The notes under the pieces were generated by a model. The model saw nothing but the letters and a program-made list of their open reading frames with translations, made no database searches and was not told the origin of the DNA. From Deltaproteobacteria bacterium (GTDB lineage Bacteria > Desulfobacterota > GWC2-55-46): DNA of 14,639 nucleotides. Below, one piece after another: positions 5,401 to 13,382 of this stretch. How positions within the stretch are numbered: position 1 is the stretch's first letter; each line of letters opens with the position of its first letter. The stretch is taken from the NCBI GenBank assembly GCA_021825035.1, contig JAKAIQ010000024.1:1-14639 (forward strand), read 5' to 3'. The position numbers and the translations under genes were made by a program.

Positions 5401-6306
5401 TCAACCCCCTGTTACCGGGATCAGCAGCAGCGGCGTCCTGTTACGGCTGGATACCCTGTGGGCCACGCTCCCTGCCCAGAAGGCATCTATGCCGGACTTG
5501 CCGTGCGTGGCCATGACTATCAGGCCGATACCGAATCGCCCGACGAAATCGTTTATGACGGCGGCCGGGTCGCCCCTGAGTACATGGGCGCTCGCCTCAA
5601 AGCCGAGGGCTTGAAGATCCAGTCGCAGGCGCTGAAGATACTCGTCGGCATGCCGAACCGAGATTTCCAGCATTTTTGACGTCGTTCCGGGCAAAAATCT
5701 GCTGCTTACCGCCCTTTCCCCTGAAAGGTTCCTGAAGCCGGGAACAACAATCGCCAGATGGAGGACCGAGCCGCACTTCTTTGCCAGTTCTTTCGATACC
5801 GGCAAGGACTGCTCGTGATCCGGGTCGCCGTCGAGCGGCAGGAGGAGCCGCTTGCAGGAAAACTCCGGAACACCTCCGTGCCTGTCCGGACGGACGACGA
5901 GCACCGGGAGTTCGCCCTTAGAGATGACCTTCTCGGCTATGCTTCCGAGTATCAGATGAAGCGCGCCTCCGAGACCGTGAGAACACATGACTATGGCGTC
6001 GTGGTTCAGTTCAGCCGCGTGCTCGACGATGCTTTCCGCCACGTTATCGGCCTTTGCCGCGTGCACGTGCCATTCGACCTTCATGCCTTCCGGGAAGGCC
6101 CGGCGCGCAACGCCTTCAAGATAGGCTTCGGCCTCAACGTCATTTGAAATATGGGGTTGACCGTGGATTTTGCGCGGGGCGTTCCTTTCCACGACATGAA
6201 AAAGGGTGACGCGTCCATGGAATTCTTCGGCAAGAAGAGCGGCGGCAGGCAACGCCGCCTCCGCCAGCCCGGAGCCGTCCAACGGAACCAAAATATGCCT
6301 GAACAT
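5401..6306 (-). CDS. Tandem universal stress protein (two Usp domains)
   Basis: A 301-residue cytoplasmic protein with two UspA domains (about 1-140 and 152-297). Each domain has the strand-and-loop start (ILVPLDGS at 5-12, LLLPLDGD at 154-161) and a nucleotide-loop motif near its end (SHG-x9-GS at 109-122, THG-x9-GS at 267-280). In both the first glycine of the classic G-x2-G-x9-G-S/T motif is replaced (Cys108 and Ala266), so ATP binding is likely but altered. The start is ATG at 6306 with GGAG 7 nt upstream; a TTG one codon earlier is also open. It follows mntH by 61 nt on the same strand and may share its transcript. Its role under metal stress is inference; the family is certain. Confidence 0.92.
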   Translation of the reverse strand: MFRHILVPLDGSGLAEAALPAAALLAEEFHGRVTLFHVVERNAPRKIHGQPHISNDVEAEAYLEGVARRAFPEGMKVEWHVHAAKADNVAESIVEHAAELNHDAIVMCSHGLGGALHLILGSIAEKVISKGELPVLVVRPDRHGGVPEFSCKRLLLPLDGDPDHEQSLPVSKELAKKCGSVLHLAIVVPGFRNLSGERAVSSRFLPGTTSKMLEISVRHADEYLQRLRLDLQALGFEASAHVLRGDPAAVINDFVGRFGIGLIVMATHGKSGIDAFWAGSVAHRVSSRNRTPLLLIPVTGG

Positions 6307-6367
6307 CAATTCACTCCATCGGCAATATCGATAATCTTTAACCCAACCTGATCAATCCTGGAATTTT

Positions 6368-7657
6368 TCATAATAATTCGTAAACAAGATAGGCATTGAG
6401 CGCGATAATGAGCGCCGCCATGAGGCACGCAAGAAAAGTCGTAGCCGGCTTGTTCGCCAACTCGCCCATTATATCACTGCGGCAAGTAAACATTATAAGG
6501 GGAAAAAGGGCAAAAGGCAGCCCGAAACTCAACGCCACCTGGCTGATCACGAGGGCGCGCGTCGGATCCAGCCCCAGCCCTATCACGGCCAGCGCCGGGG
6601 CCATGGTCGCCACCCGGCGTATCCAGACCGGTATGCTCCGTCTGAGGAAGCCCTGCATTATCACCTGTCCGGCGATCGTCCCCACCGTCGACGACGACAG
6701 ACCGGATACCAAAAGTGAAATCGAGAACGCCCACTTCGCGGTTTTTCCGAGCAGAGGCTCCAGGGTTCGATAAGCGTCCTCAATGGTCGCGACATTCGAA
6801 AATCCTTTTGCGTGGAATGTAGCCGCGGCCATGACGAGCATGGCCGCATTGATGAGGCTTGCGATGCCCAGGGCGATGACCACGTCCGCTATCTCAAAAC
6901 GATAGAGGGCGCGCAACTCCTTTTTATCCCTGACCACGATGCGGCCCTGCGTCAGCGCCGAGTGGATGAAAATCGCGTGAGGCATGACCGTCGCCCCGAG
7001 CATGCCGACCGCCATGAGCACGCTCTCCGATCCCGAGATTTGAGGCACAAAGGCATGGTAGATGACCTTGCCCCAAAGGGGCCTGCCGAGAAAGGTCTCG
7101 ACAAGATAACATGCCGCTATCACCCCTACCATGGAGGAGATTAGCGCCTCGAGAGGCCGGAAGCCGTAGCTTTCTACGGCAAGCATGAGGAATGTCGTTA
7201 TTGCGGCAAGTACGGCCCCGGCCGGCAGGGACACTCCGAACAGAAGATTGAACCCGATGGCGGCTCCCAGAAACTCCGCAAGGTCGGTGGCCATGGCGAC
7301 CGCTTCCATAAGGAGCCACAGGCAAATCACCGCCGGCTTCGGGAAGTTCCTCCGGCAATGTTCCGCCAGGTTCATGCCGGTCGCGATGCCCAACTTGGCA
7401 GACAGGGTCTGGAAGAGCATAGCCATGAGATTGCTGCCCAAGATTACCCAGAGGAGCATATACCCGAATTCGGCCCCGCCTTCGATATTGGTCGCAAAAT
7501 TTCCCGGATCGACGTAAGCGACGCTCGCTATGAAAGCCGGGCCCAGGAAAGGCAGCAGACGCGCCAGTCTTTTTTTTCCCTCCTTGCCGGATAGAACTTC
7601 TCTCGCTCTTTCGACCGTTCTGGAATCGGAGGCATTCAAATCGAGTCTAAGGTTCAT
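6368..7657 (-). CDS. mntH: NRAMP-family divalent metal transporter (MntH-like)
   Basis: A proton-coupled Mn2+/Fe2+ importer in the inner membrane, 429 residues, full length for the family, with about eleven helices. The metal-site motifs are intact: DPGN in helix 1 (Asp50, Asn53) and ATVMPH in helix 6 (Ala222, Met225, His227). The Met-bearing motif favours Mn, Fe and Cd over Mg or Ca. The next residues read AIFIHS where many relatives have NLYLHS. The N-terminus carries about 35 charged residues before helix 1. The start ATG at 7657 has only a weak ribosome site. A TATAAT at 7762-7757 may be its promoter. With the convergent zur-znu operon it makes a small metal-uptake neighbourhood. I see no recognisable Mn riboswitch or MntR-type site upstream. 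Confidence 0.92.
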   Translation of the reverse strand: MNLRLDLNASDSRTVERAREVLSGKEGKKRLARLLPFLGPAFIASVAYVDPGNFATNIEGGAEFGYMLLWVILGSNLMAMLFQTLSAKLGIATGMNLAEHCRRNFPKPAVICLWLLMEAVAMATDLAEFLGAAIGFNLLFGVSLPAGAVLAAITTFLMLAVESYGFRPLEALISSMVGVIAACYLVETFLGRPLWGKVIYHAFVPQISGSESVLMAVGMLGATVMPHAIFIHSALTQGRIVVRDKKELRALYRFEIADVVIALGIASLINAAMLVMAAATFHAKGFSNVATIEDAYRTLEPLLGKTAKWAFSISLLVSGLSSSTVGTIAGQVIMQGFLRRSIPVWIRRVATMAPALAVIGLGLDPTRALVISQVALSFGLPFALFPLIMFTCRSDIMGELANKPATTFLACLMAALIIALNAYLVYELL

Positions 7658-7756
7658 CGCGAACTCTACGGGGCATTGAGAAAGTCCTTTTCACATTACG
7701 CAGGCATCATTAAATATCTAAAATAGGCTCTTTCATTTGCCTTCAACGACCTTCCG

Positions 7757-7762
7757 ATTATA
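7757..7762 (-). promoter_or_regulatory. Candidate -10 element upstream of mntH
   Basis: A perfect TATAAT on the minus strand, about 95 nt before the mntH start. The hexamer 17 nt further upstream (TTCATC) is a poor -35, so an activator or an extended contact would be needed. The rest of the 312-nt stretch at 7658-7969 has no convincing gene. It holds one short inverted repeat, GCCCC-A-GGGGC (about 7837-7847), and no U-run terminator after the RidA-like gene. The open frame at 7781-8212 on the plus strand is mostly antisense to a real gene. Confidence 0.35.
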
Positions 7763-7969
7763 GCTTTAAAAAACTGCCGGATGAATGAAAAACAAGATCG
7801 CTATTTGACGCAGCAAATATCTTTTATGAAGGGACGCCCCAGGGGCTTCCTGACGAGCTTATCTTCTGAAAGACGCGGCAGGAATGGCCGACTCCGCGAT
7901 GAACGGCGCACAGGCTTACACCCCGCGCTTCAACGGATGACGCGGCATGAACTGTCTAGCCGGATCTTT

Positions 7970-9244
7970 CTATTCGCCCGAGGCGCCGCGCGAGCGCGTA
8001 AAAGAGGCGACGCCTTCTATCTCGACCAGAAGCTCCGGGCGGCAGACATCGGCGACGGCGTAGATCGCGGGCACAGGGCCGAAACGGCTCTCGCAGACGG
8101 CTTTGCATCTCATAAAGTCCTCAGGCCGTTTGATATAAACGCGTATGCCTCTGAAATCGCCGAGGCTACCGTTTACGCCGGTTACGCCGTGGGAGGAAAA
8201 ATTCTCCCCTGATACGAGCCTCTCAATGTTGTCGATGGTCTGCATTGTCTGTCTCTCTGCGTCGCCATGATGACGGCTTTCCGAATCGACTATGCTCGCA
8301 GTGCCAGATACCCATGCCGTCACCCGACCTCCGAGCACGAGCGACATCGCTCGCGAGAACTTCGGGCTCTGTGCGGAGTAGGCGGAACGGTAAGAGTAAG
8401 CCGGTGTCTGGAGTGGATTCTCCAGCGGAAGCAGAAGGACTTCTTTACGCTTTGTCTCGAACGTAAAGCATCCTGCGGCAAGTCCCGATCCTTCCGCGCC
8501 GATGCACGTACTGGAAGGGAAAGCGCTTTCAGTCCATCTGCCCTGTGACGGACGGAAACGTATATCGCGGTAGAAGTCCGTCCGGGCGCGGTTCAGTTCC
8601 CTGTACCGATCGGTCCCGCTCTCACGCTCCGTGATCCCGCCCAGATAGAACCATGTTCGTACGACATTCTCGAAGCCGGTTCCCGCGGCCTTCAGGGCGA
8701 GGCGCATCTCCTCGAGCGCATGGAGCGTCTGGCCGTATGCGCTCCCCGCGCCCTCAGGCGCAGCCCCGGCATAATAGACTTGTCGCGCACCGTCACAGGA
8801 TAACGCAAGCGTCCGCGCCCCGAAGCGTTCCGCGCTCACCGATCCGCCCCCGACGGCGCAGACTTCTATCGCCAAAGCGGCCCCGCTGCAGGGGGGCTGA
8901 AATACGTAGCTCGTGACCGGCGGCTCGGGACCGTAATGCGCCGCAAGCATCCGCTTGCATTCCTTGAGGTCGCCAGGATCCCTCAGGAATATCGTCAGCA
9001 TGATAATAGCCACAGGCTTCGGGACTTTCTCGAGCTTCGCCTGCATGGCTGAGAGGATCTCTTCGAGCTGCCGGCTTAAATCGCCCCTTCCGCCGGGTTC
9101 AAGCGCCAGCAATACCCGCATGGACGCGCCGGGGCCCGTGAACGTTAGCCCGGGTGACGCAGAGAACGATAAACGAACGGATGCGGAAAAAGACACTCCG
9201 CGCGCAATCTCGTCCGTGCGCGCGCCCGATGATGTTGAAGCCAT
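7970..9244 (-). CDS. Triple RidA/YjgF-like domain protein, FkbO/Hyg5 chorismatase-like
   Basis: A 424-residue soluble protein built from three RidA-fold units: about 20-132, 140-262 and 280-415. The middle and C-terminal units resemble the paired YjgF-like halves of FkbO/Hyg5/XanB2 chorismatases: AFPSSTCIGA (241-250), NPLQTPAYSY (276-285), SPKFSRAM (293-300) and VSGTASIV (312-319). The last unit keeps the RidA active-site style ending, CRPELLVEIE, with Arg402 where RidA has its catalytic Arg. The equivalent place in unit 1 (PPCSGAALAIE) has no Arg, so unit 1 is probably structural. The start ATG at 9244 has GGAG 7 nt upstream. It is 50 nt downstream of a 2OG oxygenase on the same strand. Possible roles are chorismate hydrolysis or enamine/imine deamination; the choice needs alignment of catalytic residues. 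Fold: fairly sure. Reaction: open. Confidence 0.75.
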   Translation of the reverse strand: MASTSSGARTDEIARGVSFSASVRLSFSASPGLTFTGPGASMRVLLALEPGGRGDLSRQLEEILSAMQAKLEKVPKPVAIIMLTIFLRDPGDLKECKRMLAAHYGPEPPVTSYVFQPPCSGAALAIEVCAVGGGSVSAERFGARTLALSCDGARQVYYAGAAPEGAGSAYGQTLHALEEMRLALKAAGTGFENVVRTWFYLGGITERESGTDRYRELNRARTDFYRDIRFRPSQGRWTESAFPSSTCIGAEGSGLAAGCFTFETKRKEVLLLPLENPLQTPAYSYRSAYSAQSPKFSRAMSLVLGGRVTAWVSGTASIVDSESRHHGDAERQTMQTIDNIERLVSGENFSSHGVTGVNGSLGDFRGIRVYIKRPEDFMRCKAVCESRFGPVPAIYAVADVCRPELLVEIEGVASFTRSRGASGE

Positions 9245-9294
9245 TCGACAACTCCATTTTTCGAGGTTGTGCCGCGTTCCACCGAAGGACGCGT

Positions 9295-10065
9295 CTAAAA
9301 TTTGAGGTTATTGACCGGCGTTGTCCCATGATATGGCCCGACACGGTAACCGTCCGGGTCTTTCCCGCGAACGCGCCGCCACCAGACCTGGAACGTCGGG
9401 GCGTTTACGGTTATGAGGAATAGCTTGCGCAGTTGGCCCGGCGGGGACTTGAGTGGATGAACGCCATGCCAGGAATGCTCGGTCCTCATGAAAAGAAGGC
9501 TGCCGTTGCCGCGAGGGTCCAACGCGGCCGAGACTCCGAGGTCGTCGAAGGAAGGTGCGGAATGAGCCTTGAATCGCTTCTCATCCTTCATTATGAGAAT
9601 GTCGCCGCCCCAGCTCTTGTCCCAATCCGCATCGGTGTTGAAATAGAAGATGTGCGTTGCGATCTTCCGGCGGGCGTCGCAGTGAGGCGAAACGCCGCAA
9701 CCCTGCCAGCCATAGTACCATTCCATCGTCAAGATTATCCTCTGGCCGTCCTTCAAGCCGAGCATCCGGCGTATAAACGATTCGTAGCCTTTTCCCTGTA
9801 TCTCGGCTACGAATTCGCGCCATGGTTCCGACAGCGGCAGACCCGGCCTGTAATGGAGTATCGCCCTGTCATGATAGCCCTGGCCGTGAGCGCGTTTTAC
9901 TCCGACCTTTTTCTCGAACAGCGAAAAATCCGGCATGGTTCCACGGAGCCGCTCAAAGCCTTCGTCAGTCAGGGTGTTTTGAATGTTGACCCAGGGATAG
10001 GGCTGCTTATTCATGAATTCCTCATGCGAAAGAGCGCCCATGGATTCTTGGCTCAAATATTTCAT
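9295..10065 (-). CDS. 2OG-Fe(II) oxygenase
   Basis: A 256-residue non-haem iron, 2-oxoglutarate-dependent dioxygenase. The facial triad is visible as His128-x-Asp130 (SPHCDARRK) with the distal His200 (EHSWHGVHPL; His203 is an alternative). Arg213 (QLRKLF) is the probable 2-oxoglutarate carboxylate ligand. Between them GGDILIM (153-159) and GNGSLLFM (186-193) are jelly-roll strands. The substrate is not evident; relatives hydroxylate proteins, sugars or small molecules. There is no signal peptide. The start ATG at 10065 has AAGGGAG 6 nt upstream, and a good promoter lies at 10138-10165. The gene is followed by the triple-RidA protein, 50 nt apart with its own ribosome site, which suggests a two-gene pathway. 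Confidence 0.85.
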   Translation of the reverse strand: MKYLSQESMGALSHEEFMNKQPYPWVNIQNTLTDEGFERLRGTMPDFSLFEKKVGVKRAHGQGYHDRAILHYRPGLPLSEPWREFVAEIQGKGYESFIRRMLGLKDGQRIILTMEWYYGWQGCGVSPHCDARRKIATHIFYFNTDADWDKSWGGDILIMKDEKRFKAHSAPSFDDLGVSAALDPRGNGSLLFMRTEHSWHGVHPLKSPPGQLRKLFLITVNAPTFQVWWRRVRGKDPDGYRVGPYHGTTPVNNLKF

Positions 10066-10137
10066 ACTCCTCTCCCTTTTGATGTTGATAAGATCAGGTT
10101 GGCTTCCTGCCTGTGCGGTGCTTCCGGATGATTAGCA

Positions 10138-10165
10138 AGTCTATATCGCTTTTGGGCTTTGTCAA
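10138..10165 (-). promoter_or_regulatory. Promoter of the oxygenase-RidA pair
   Basis: On the minus strand a perfect TTGACA (10165-10160) is followed after 16 nt by TAGACT (10143-10138). The -10 is only 4/6, so strength is uncertain. It lies in the 179-nt gap between the sigma-54 regulator and the oxygenase. That gap also contains a small imperfect hairpin just after the regulator stop (AGCCG/CGGCT with flanking GGAC/GTCC, about 10208-10243) without a U-run. Confidence 0.55.
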
Positions 10166-10244
10166 GAAAGGTGGTCGCGCCTCAACGTGAAGTCGAGCGC
10201 GAACGGCATTAGGTATCAATGGACGGAAGCCGGCATGACGGCGG

Positions 10245-11612
10245 CTACGGGAGTCCGTACTGTTTGCGTTTGCGCCATAACGTCACCGGAGTGATGCCGA
10301 GGATTTCCGCGGCCTTCTCAAGGTTCGCCTCTGCCCCGAGGACGTTCGCTATATGCTCCCTCTCTAGTTCTTCCAGCGTCTTCAAGCCGCCTGTTGCGGG
10401 GATGCCCCGCGCCTCTGGAGCAAGTATCGCCGGCGGGAGGGCCGATTCCTCGATCTCACGGCCATGCGTCAAGATAACGGCGCGCTCAAGGGTATTCTTG
10501 AGCTCCCTTATGTTGCCCGGCCAATCGTACTCAAGAAACATCTTCATGATCCTTTCAGTTATTACCGGAGCCTCTGTTTTCCCCTGACGGATCGCCGCTC
10601 CGTCAAGGAATCTGTGCACGAGCACAGTTATGTCTTCTTTCCTGTGCCTCAGGGGAACGAGATGGCACTCGAGCATATTGAGCCTGTAATAGAGGTCCTC
10701 CCGGAACCTTCCGTTCGCAACCGCCTCCTGAAGATTCCTGTTTGTGGCCGCTATCGTCCTCGCGTCTACCGCAACGACTTCCGTGCCGCCCACCCGCTCT
10801 ATCACCTTTTCCTGAAGAAATCTTAAAAGCCTCACCTGAGCTGAAAGGGAAAGATCGCCGATCTCATCAAGAAAAAGCGTGCCTCCCGAGGCAAGCTCAA
10901 GTTTTCCCGCCTTGCCGGATACGGCTCCGGTAAAGGCCCCCTTGACGTGGCCGAACAGTTCGGACTCCAAAACCGATTCCGCCAGGGTCGAGCAATACAC
11001 GGTCACAAAGGGGCCGTCATGGCGCCTGGAGCTTGCATGGATGAGCCTTGCGAGCTCGGTCTTTCCGGTGCCGCTTTCCCCGGTAATGAGTATAGTCTCG
11101 TCCGTCGGGGCGGCCTGTCCGATAAAACGTTCGAGCCTTGCCATCGCCGGAGAAGTAAACCCGGCGAAGTAACCGGGACCGGAGAGTCTTCTTCTTAGGG
11201 CTTCGTTTTCGCGCTTGAGGTGGAGAAACGCGTTGACCCTGTCGAGCAGATGGGAGAGTTGGGCGTTGGTAAAGGGCTTCGGCAGGTAATCATACGCCCC
11301 TTCCTTCGTAACCTCTACCGCGTTTTCGATGGAGGAATAGGCGGTCATGACGACCGCGATCACGCCCGGCCTGATGCTTTTTGCCTCACGTATCAGGTCT
11401 ATGCCGGTGGAGCTCCCGAGCCTGAAGTCGGTTAGGATCAGGTCGAACCTTTCTTTTTTCAGCTCTTCAACCGCCTTTCCGACGGACTCGGCGGTATGGA
11501 CGCCATGCCCCATGTCCTGGAGAGTGACCTTGAGGGTAGCGAGGATATTCTTTGCGTCGTCGACGACAAGGATGGATAGCGGCCGATCGATTTTCATCGC
11601 GTCGTCTCTCAT
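10245..11612 (-). CDS. NtrC-family sigma-54 response regulator (AlgB-like)
   Basis: A 455-residue activator. The receiver domain (about 12-128) has acidic residues Asp18/Asp19, phosphoacceptor Asp62 (LTDFRL), Thr90 and Lys112 (PKPF). The AAA+ domain (about 150-390) has Walker A GESGTGKT (178-185), the sigma-54 contact loop GAFTGA (225-230), Walker B GGTLFLDEIG (243-252) and WPGNIREL (364-371). A Fis-type helix-turn-helix ends in TPVTLWRKRKQYGL (441-454), like AlgB of Pseudomonas. It would open sigma-54 promoters after phosphorylation. The start ATG at 11612 overlaps the kinase stop by 4 nt (ATGA), so they are coupled; ATG at 11597 is an alternative. Targets are not visible in the window; the kdp genes are a guess from the upstream KdpD-like gene. 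Confidence 0.92.
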   Translation of the reverse strand: MRDDAMKIDRPLSILVVDDAKNILATLKVTLQDMGHGVHTAESVGKAVEELKKERFDLILTDFRLGSSTGIDLIREAKSIRPGVIAVVMTAYSSIENAVEVTKEGAYDYLPKPFTNAQLSHLLDRVNAFLHLKRENEALRRRLSGPGYFAGFTSPAMARLERFIGQAAPTDETILITGESGTGKTELARLIHASSRRHDGPFVTVYCSTLAESVLESELFGHVKGAFTGAVSGKAGKLELASGGTLFLDEIGDLSLSAQVRLLRFLQEKVIERVGGTEVVAVDARTIAATNRNLQEAVANGRFREDLYYRLNMLECHLVPLRHRKEDITVLVHRFLDGAAIRQGKTEAPVITERIMKMFLEYDWPGNIRELKNTLERAVILTHGREIEESALPPAILAPEARGIPATGGLKTLEELEREHIANVLGAEANLEKAAEILGITPVTLWRKRKQYGLP

Positions 11613-13381
11613 AATGTGCGGATGGGCAGAAGCACGCGGAAACTGGACCCTTTCGGCTCAAGCCTGTAGTACTCTATTCTGCCGTCATGCGCCTCGGTAA
11701 TCTCCTTCGCTATCGTAAGGCCGAGGCCCATGAATCCGGGCGGGCTCGGCACATCGCAATACTCCCCGGCCGGCCCCTGGTAATACGGCTCGAACATGCG
11801 CTTCTGTATCTCTTCGGGGATACCCGGGCCTTCGTCTGTCACCCGTATCTCGGTATATCCCTCCTTATCCGTCAGCAATACCAGCACTATCGACCCGATC
11901 GGAGCCACCCTTATGGCGTTAGAGACGAGGTTCGATATGACCCATGGAAATTTCAACGGGTCTACCAATCCCCAGATGTCCCCGGAGCCCTCCCTTGCAT
12001 ATTGCAATCTCACCGAACGCTCCTCCGCAAGAAGTTCCATGGGCTTTAGCCAGACGGGAAGGACCTCGCTCAGCTTTATCTTCTCAAGGCGCACCCTTAC
12101 GGCTTCTCCACGCGCTTCGCCCACCTGCAAGAACTGGTTGGCCACCGAGCGTATCATGGCGAGGTCGTTACGCATCGTCTCTACGAGAAAGCGCGAACGC
12201 TCGTCGAATGAATCCTTTTTCTGCGCCATCAGCTCTACGGCGGTGCCGAGCGATTGAAGGGGGGTCTTGAGCTCATGTGAAAGCACTCCGATGAACTCTG
12301 CCCTCAGCCGTTCCCTCTTGCGGGCCTCCGTAATGTCGTGGAGAAGAAAAACCGTGGAAAAGGGCTCTCCCTTCGCCGAAATGACATCCCTGAAACGCGC
12401 CTCGAAGCTCCGTGGCTCTCCCTTCACTTCAATCTCGATTACCCCGCCATCATCCTTTCTTTCCCGGAATACGTCCCTGAGCGTCAGATAATTTTCCGAG
12501 TTCGTTGGAAGGTCTTCCCAGGGCATGCCGATGATATTTTCGGGGGAAAGCCCTACGAGCTGAGACATCCTTTCGCTCACATGGGTTACGCGCCTCCTGC
12601 CGTCGATGGCGATAACGGCGTCCTCGACCGACGAGAAGAGGGTCTCGAGCTGATTCCTTTGCCTTAATATCTCTTCGGCATTGAGGCGGCTGGCGCTGCT
12701 AACCGTTTCCCAGAGGGACTGAAGCTCCTCCCCGAGGATGCTTATCTCGAGGCTCGTCGGCTCAGGCAGCCTCAGGCTTTCTCCCGGATTGGGTTTAGAC
12801 CGGAGGACCTCGGCTATGTCCTTAAGCGGCCTTGCAAGCCTCTCGGAGAGCGAATCGACTATCAAAAGCGTTACCAGAATAGTTATGACCGAGAATGCTA
12901 TCGCCCCTATGACGACCACGCGGCGGATGAGATCCGCTTCCCTGAGATATCCGAACATCCCTTTTTCATTTATCCGCACCAGCCTTTCAAGGTCGGCGTT
13001 CATCCGTTCGGCGGCAGCCCCGTTCCTTTCGCCCTTTTTCCAGCCGTCCCACAGGCCGCTTATCTCATGGGCGAGCGCGCCTTCGCCGGGCTCGGTGATG
13101 TTCCCGAGCTCGAAGCGTATCGCATGGTCGAACTGATTGACCCATGCATCCTCGGGCTTCTCGGGATAAGAGGACGGGAAATTAAGGGCGTTCCACGCCT
13201 CGTTCATCTTCCTGGCGGCTTCTATGGAATCGTAATTGCGGTGTATGACCCGCGGCGTTATCCCGGCTGCGATGAAAATAGAGGAGATTATAAGAAGCGC
13301 CACGGCCGCTCCATATATGGCGACGATAGCGAGAAATCCCTTTAAAATCTTCTTTCTCAAGGCCGGGAGCGCCGGAGCCAT
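11609..13381 (-). CDS. Membrane sensor histidine kinase, KinB-like
   Basis: A 590-residue inner-membrane kinase. TM1 (about 15-39) and TM2 (about 152-175) enclose a periplasmic region of about 110 residues. Its start (NYDSIEAARKMNEAWNALN) is the helical pattern of KinB-type sensors. HAMP follows (about 176-228), then PAS (about 240-355), HisKA with phosphorylated His369 (FIGVLSHELKTPL), and a catalytic domain with N box SNLVSNAIR (483-491), G1 DEGPGI (516-521) and G2 GLGLTIAKE (552-560). All catalytic motifs are intact. It starts 1 nt after the KdpD-like gene and overlaps the sigma-54 regulator, matching the KinB/AlgB gene pairing of pseudomonads, here with a KdpD sensor protein added. The signal is not known; potassium or envelope state is inference. 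Confidence 0.9.
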   Translation of the reverse strand: MAPALPALRKKILKGFLAIVAIYGAAVALLIISSIFIAAGITPRVIHRNYDSIEAARKMNEAWNALNFPSSYPEKPEDAWVNQFDHAIRFELGNITEPGEGALAHEISGLWDGWKKGERNGAAAERMNADLERLVRINEKGMFGYLREADLIRRVVVIGAIAFSVITILVTLLIVDSLSERLARPLKDIAEVLRSKPNPGESLRLPEPTSLEISILGEELQSLWETVSSASRLNAEEILRQRNQLETLFSSVEDAVIAIDGRRRVTHVSERMSQLVGLSPENIIGMPWEDLPTNSENYLTLRDVFRERKDDGGVIEIEVKGEPRSFEARFRDVISAKGEPFSTVFLLHDITEARKRERLRAEFIGVLSHELKTPLQSLGTAVELMAQKKDSFDERSRFLVETMRNDLAMIRSVANQFLQVGEARGEAVRVRLEKIKLSEVLPVWLKPMELLAEERSVRLQYAREGSGDIWGLVDPLKFPWVISNLVSNAIRVAPIGSIVLVLLTDKEGYTEIRVTDEGPGIPEEIQKRMFEPYYQGPAGEYCDVPSPPGFMGLGLTIAKEITEAHDGRIEYYRLEPKGSSFRVLLPIRTL

Positions 13382-13382
13382 T

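Noticed and set aside
7658..7756. Mn riboswitch (yybP-ykoY) in the mntH leader
   Set aside because: The leader from the TATAAT to the ATG is only about 95 nt, and I could not find the conserved loops or a terminator-like stem.
7781..8212. 143-aa plus-strand open frame partly in the gap after mntH
   Set aside because: More than half is antisense to the RidA-like gene, and the composition (many Arg and Ala, no motif) is that of a shadow frame; no ribosome site precedes it.
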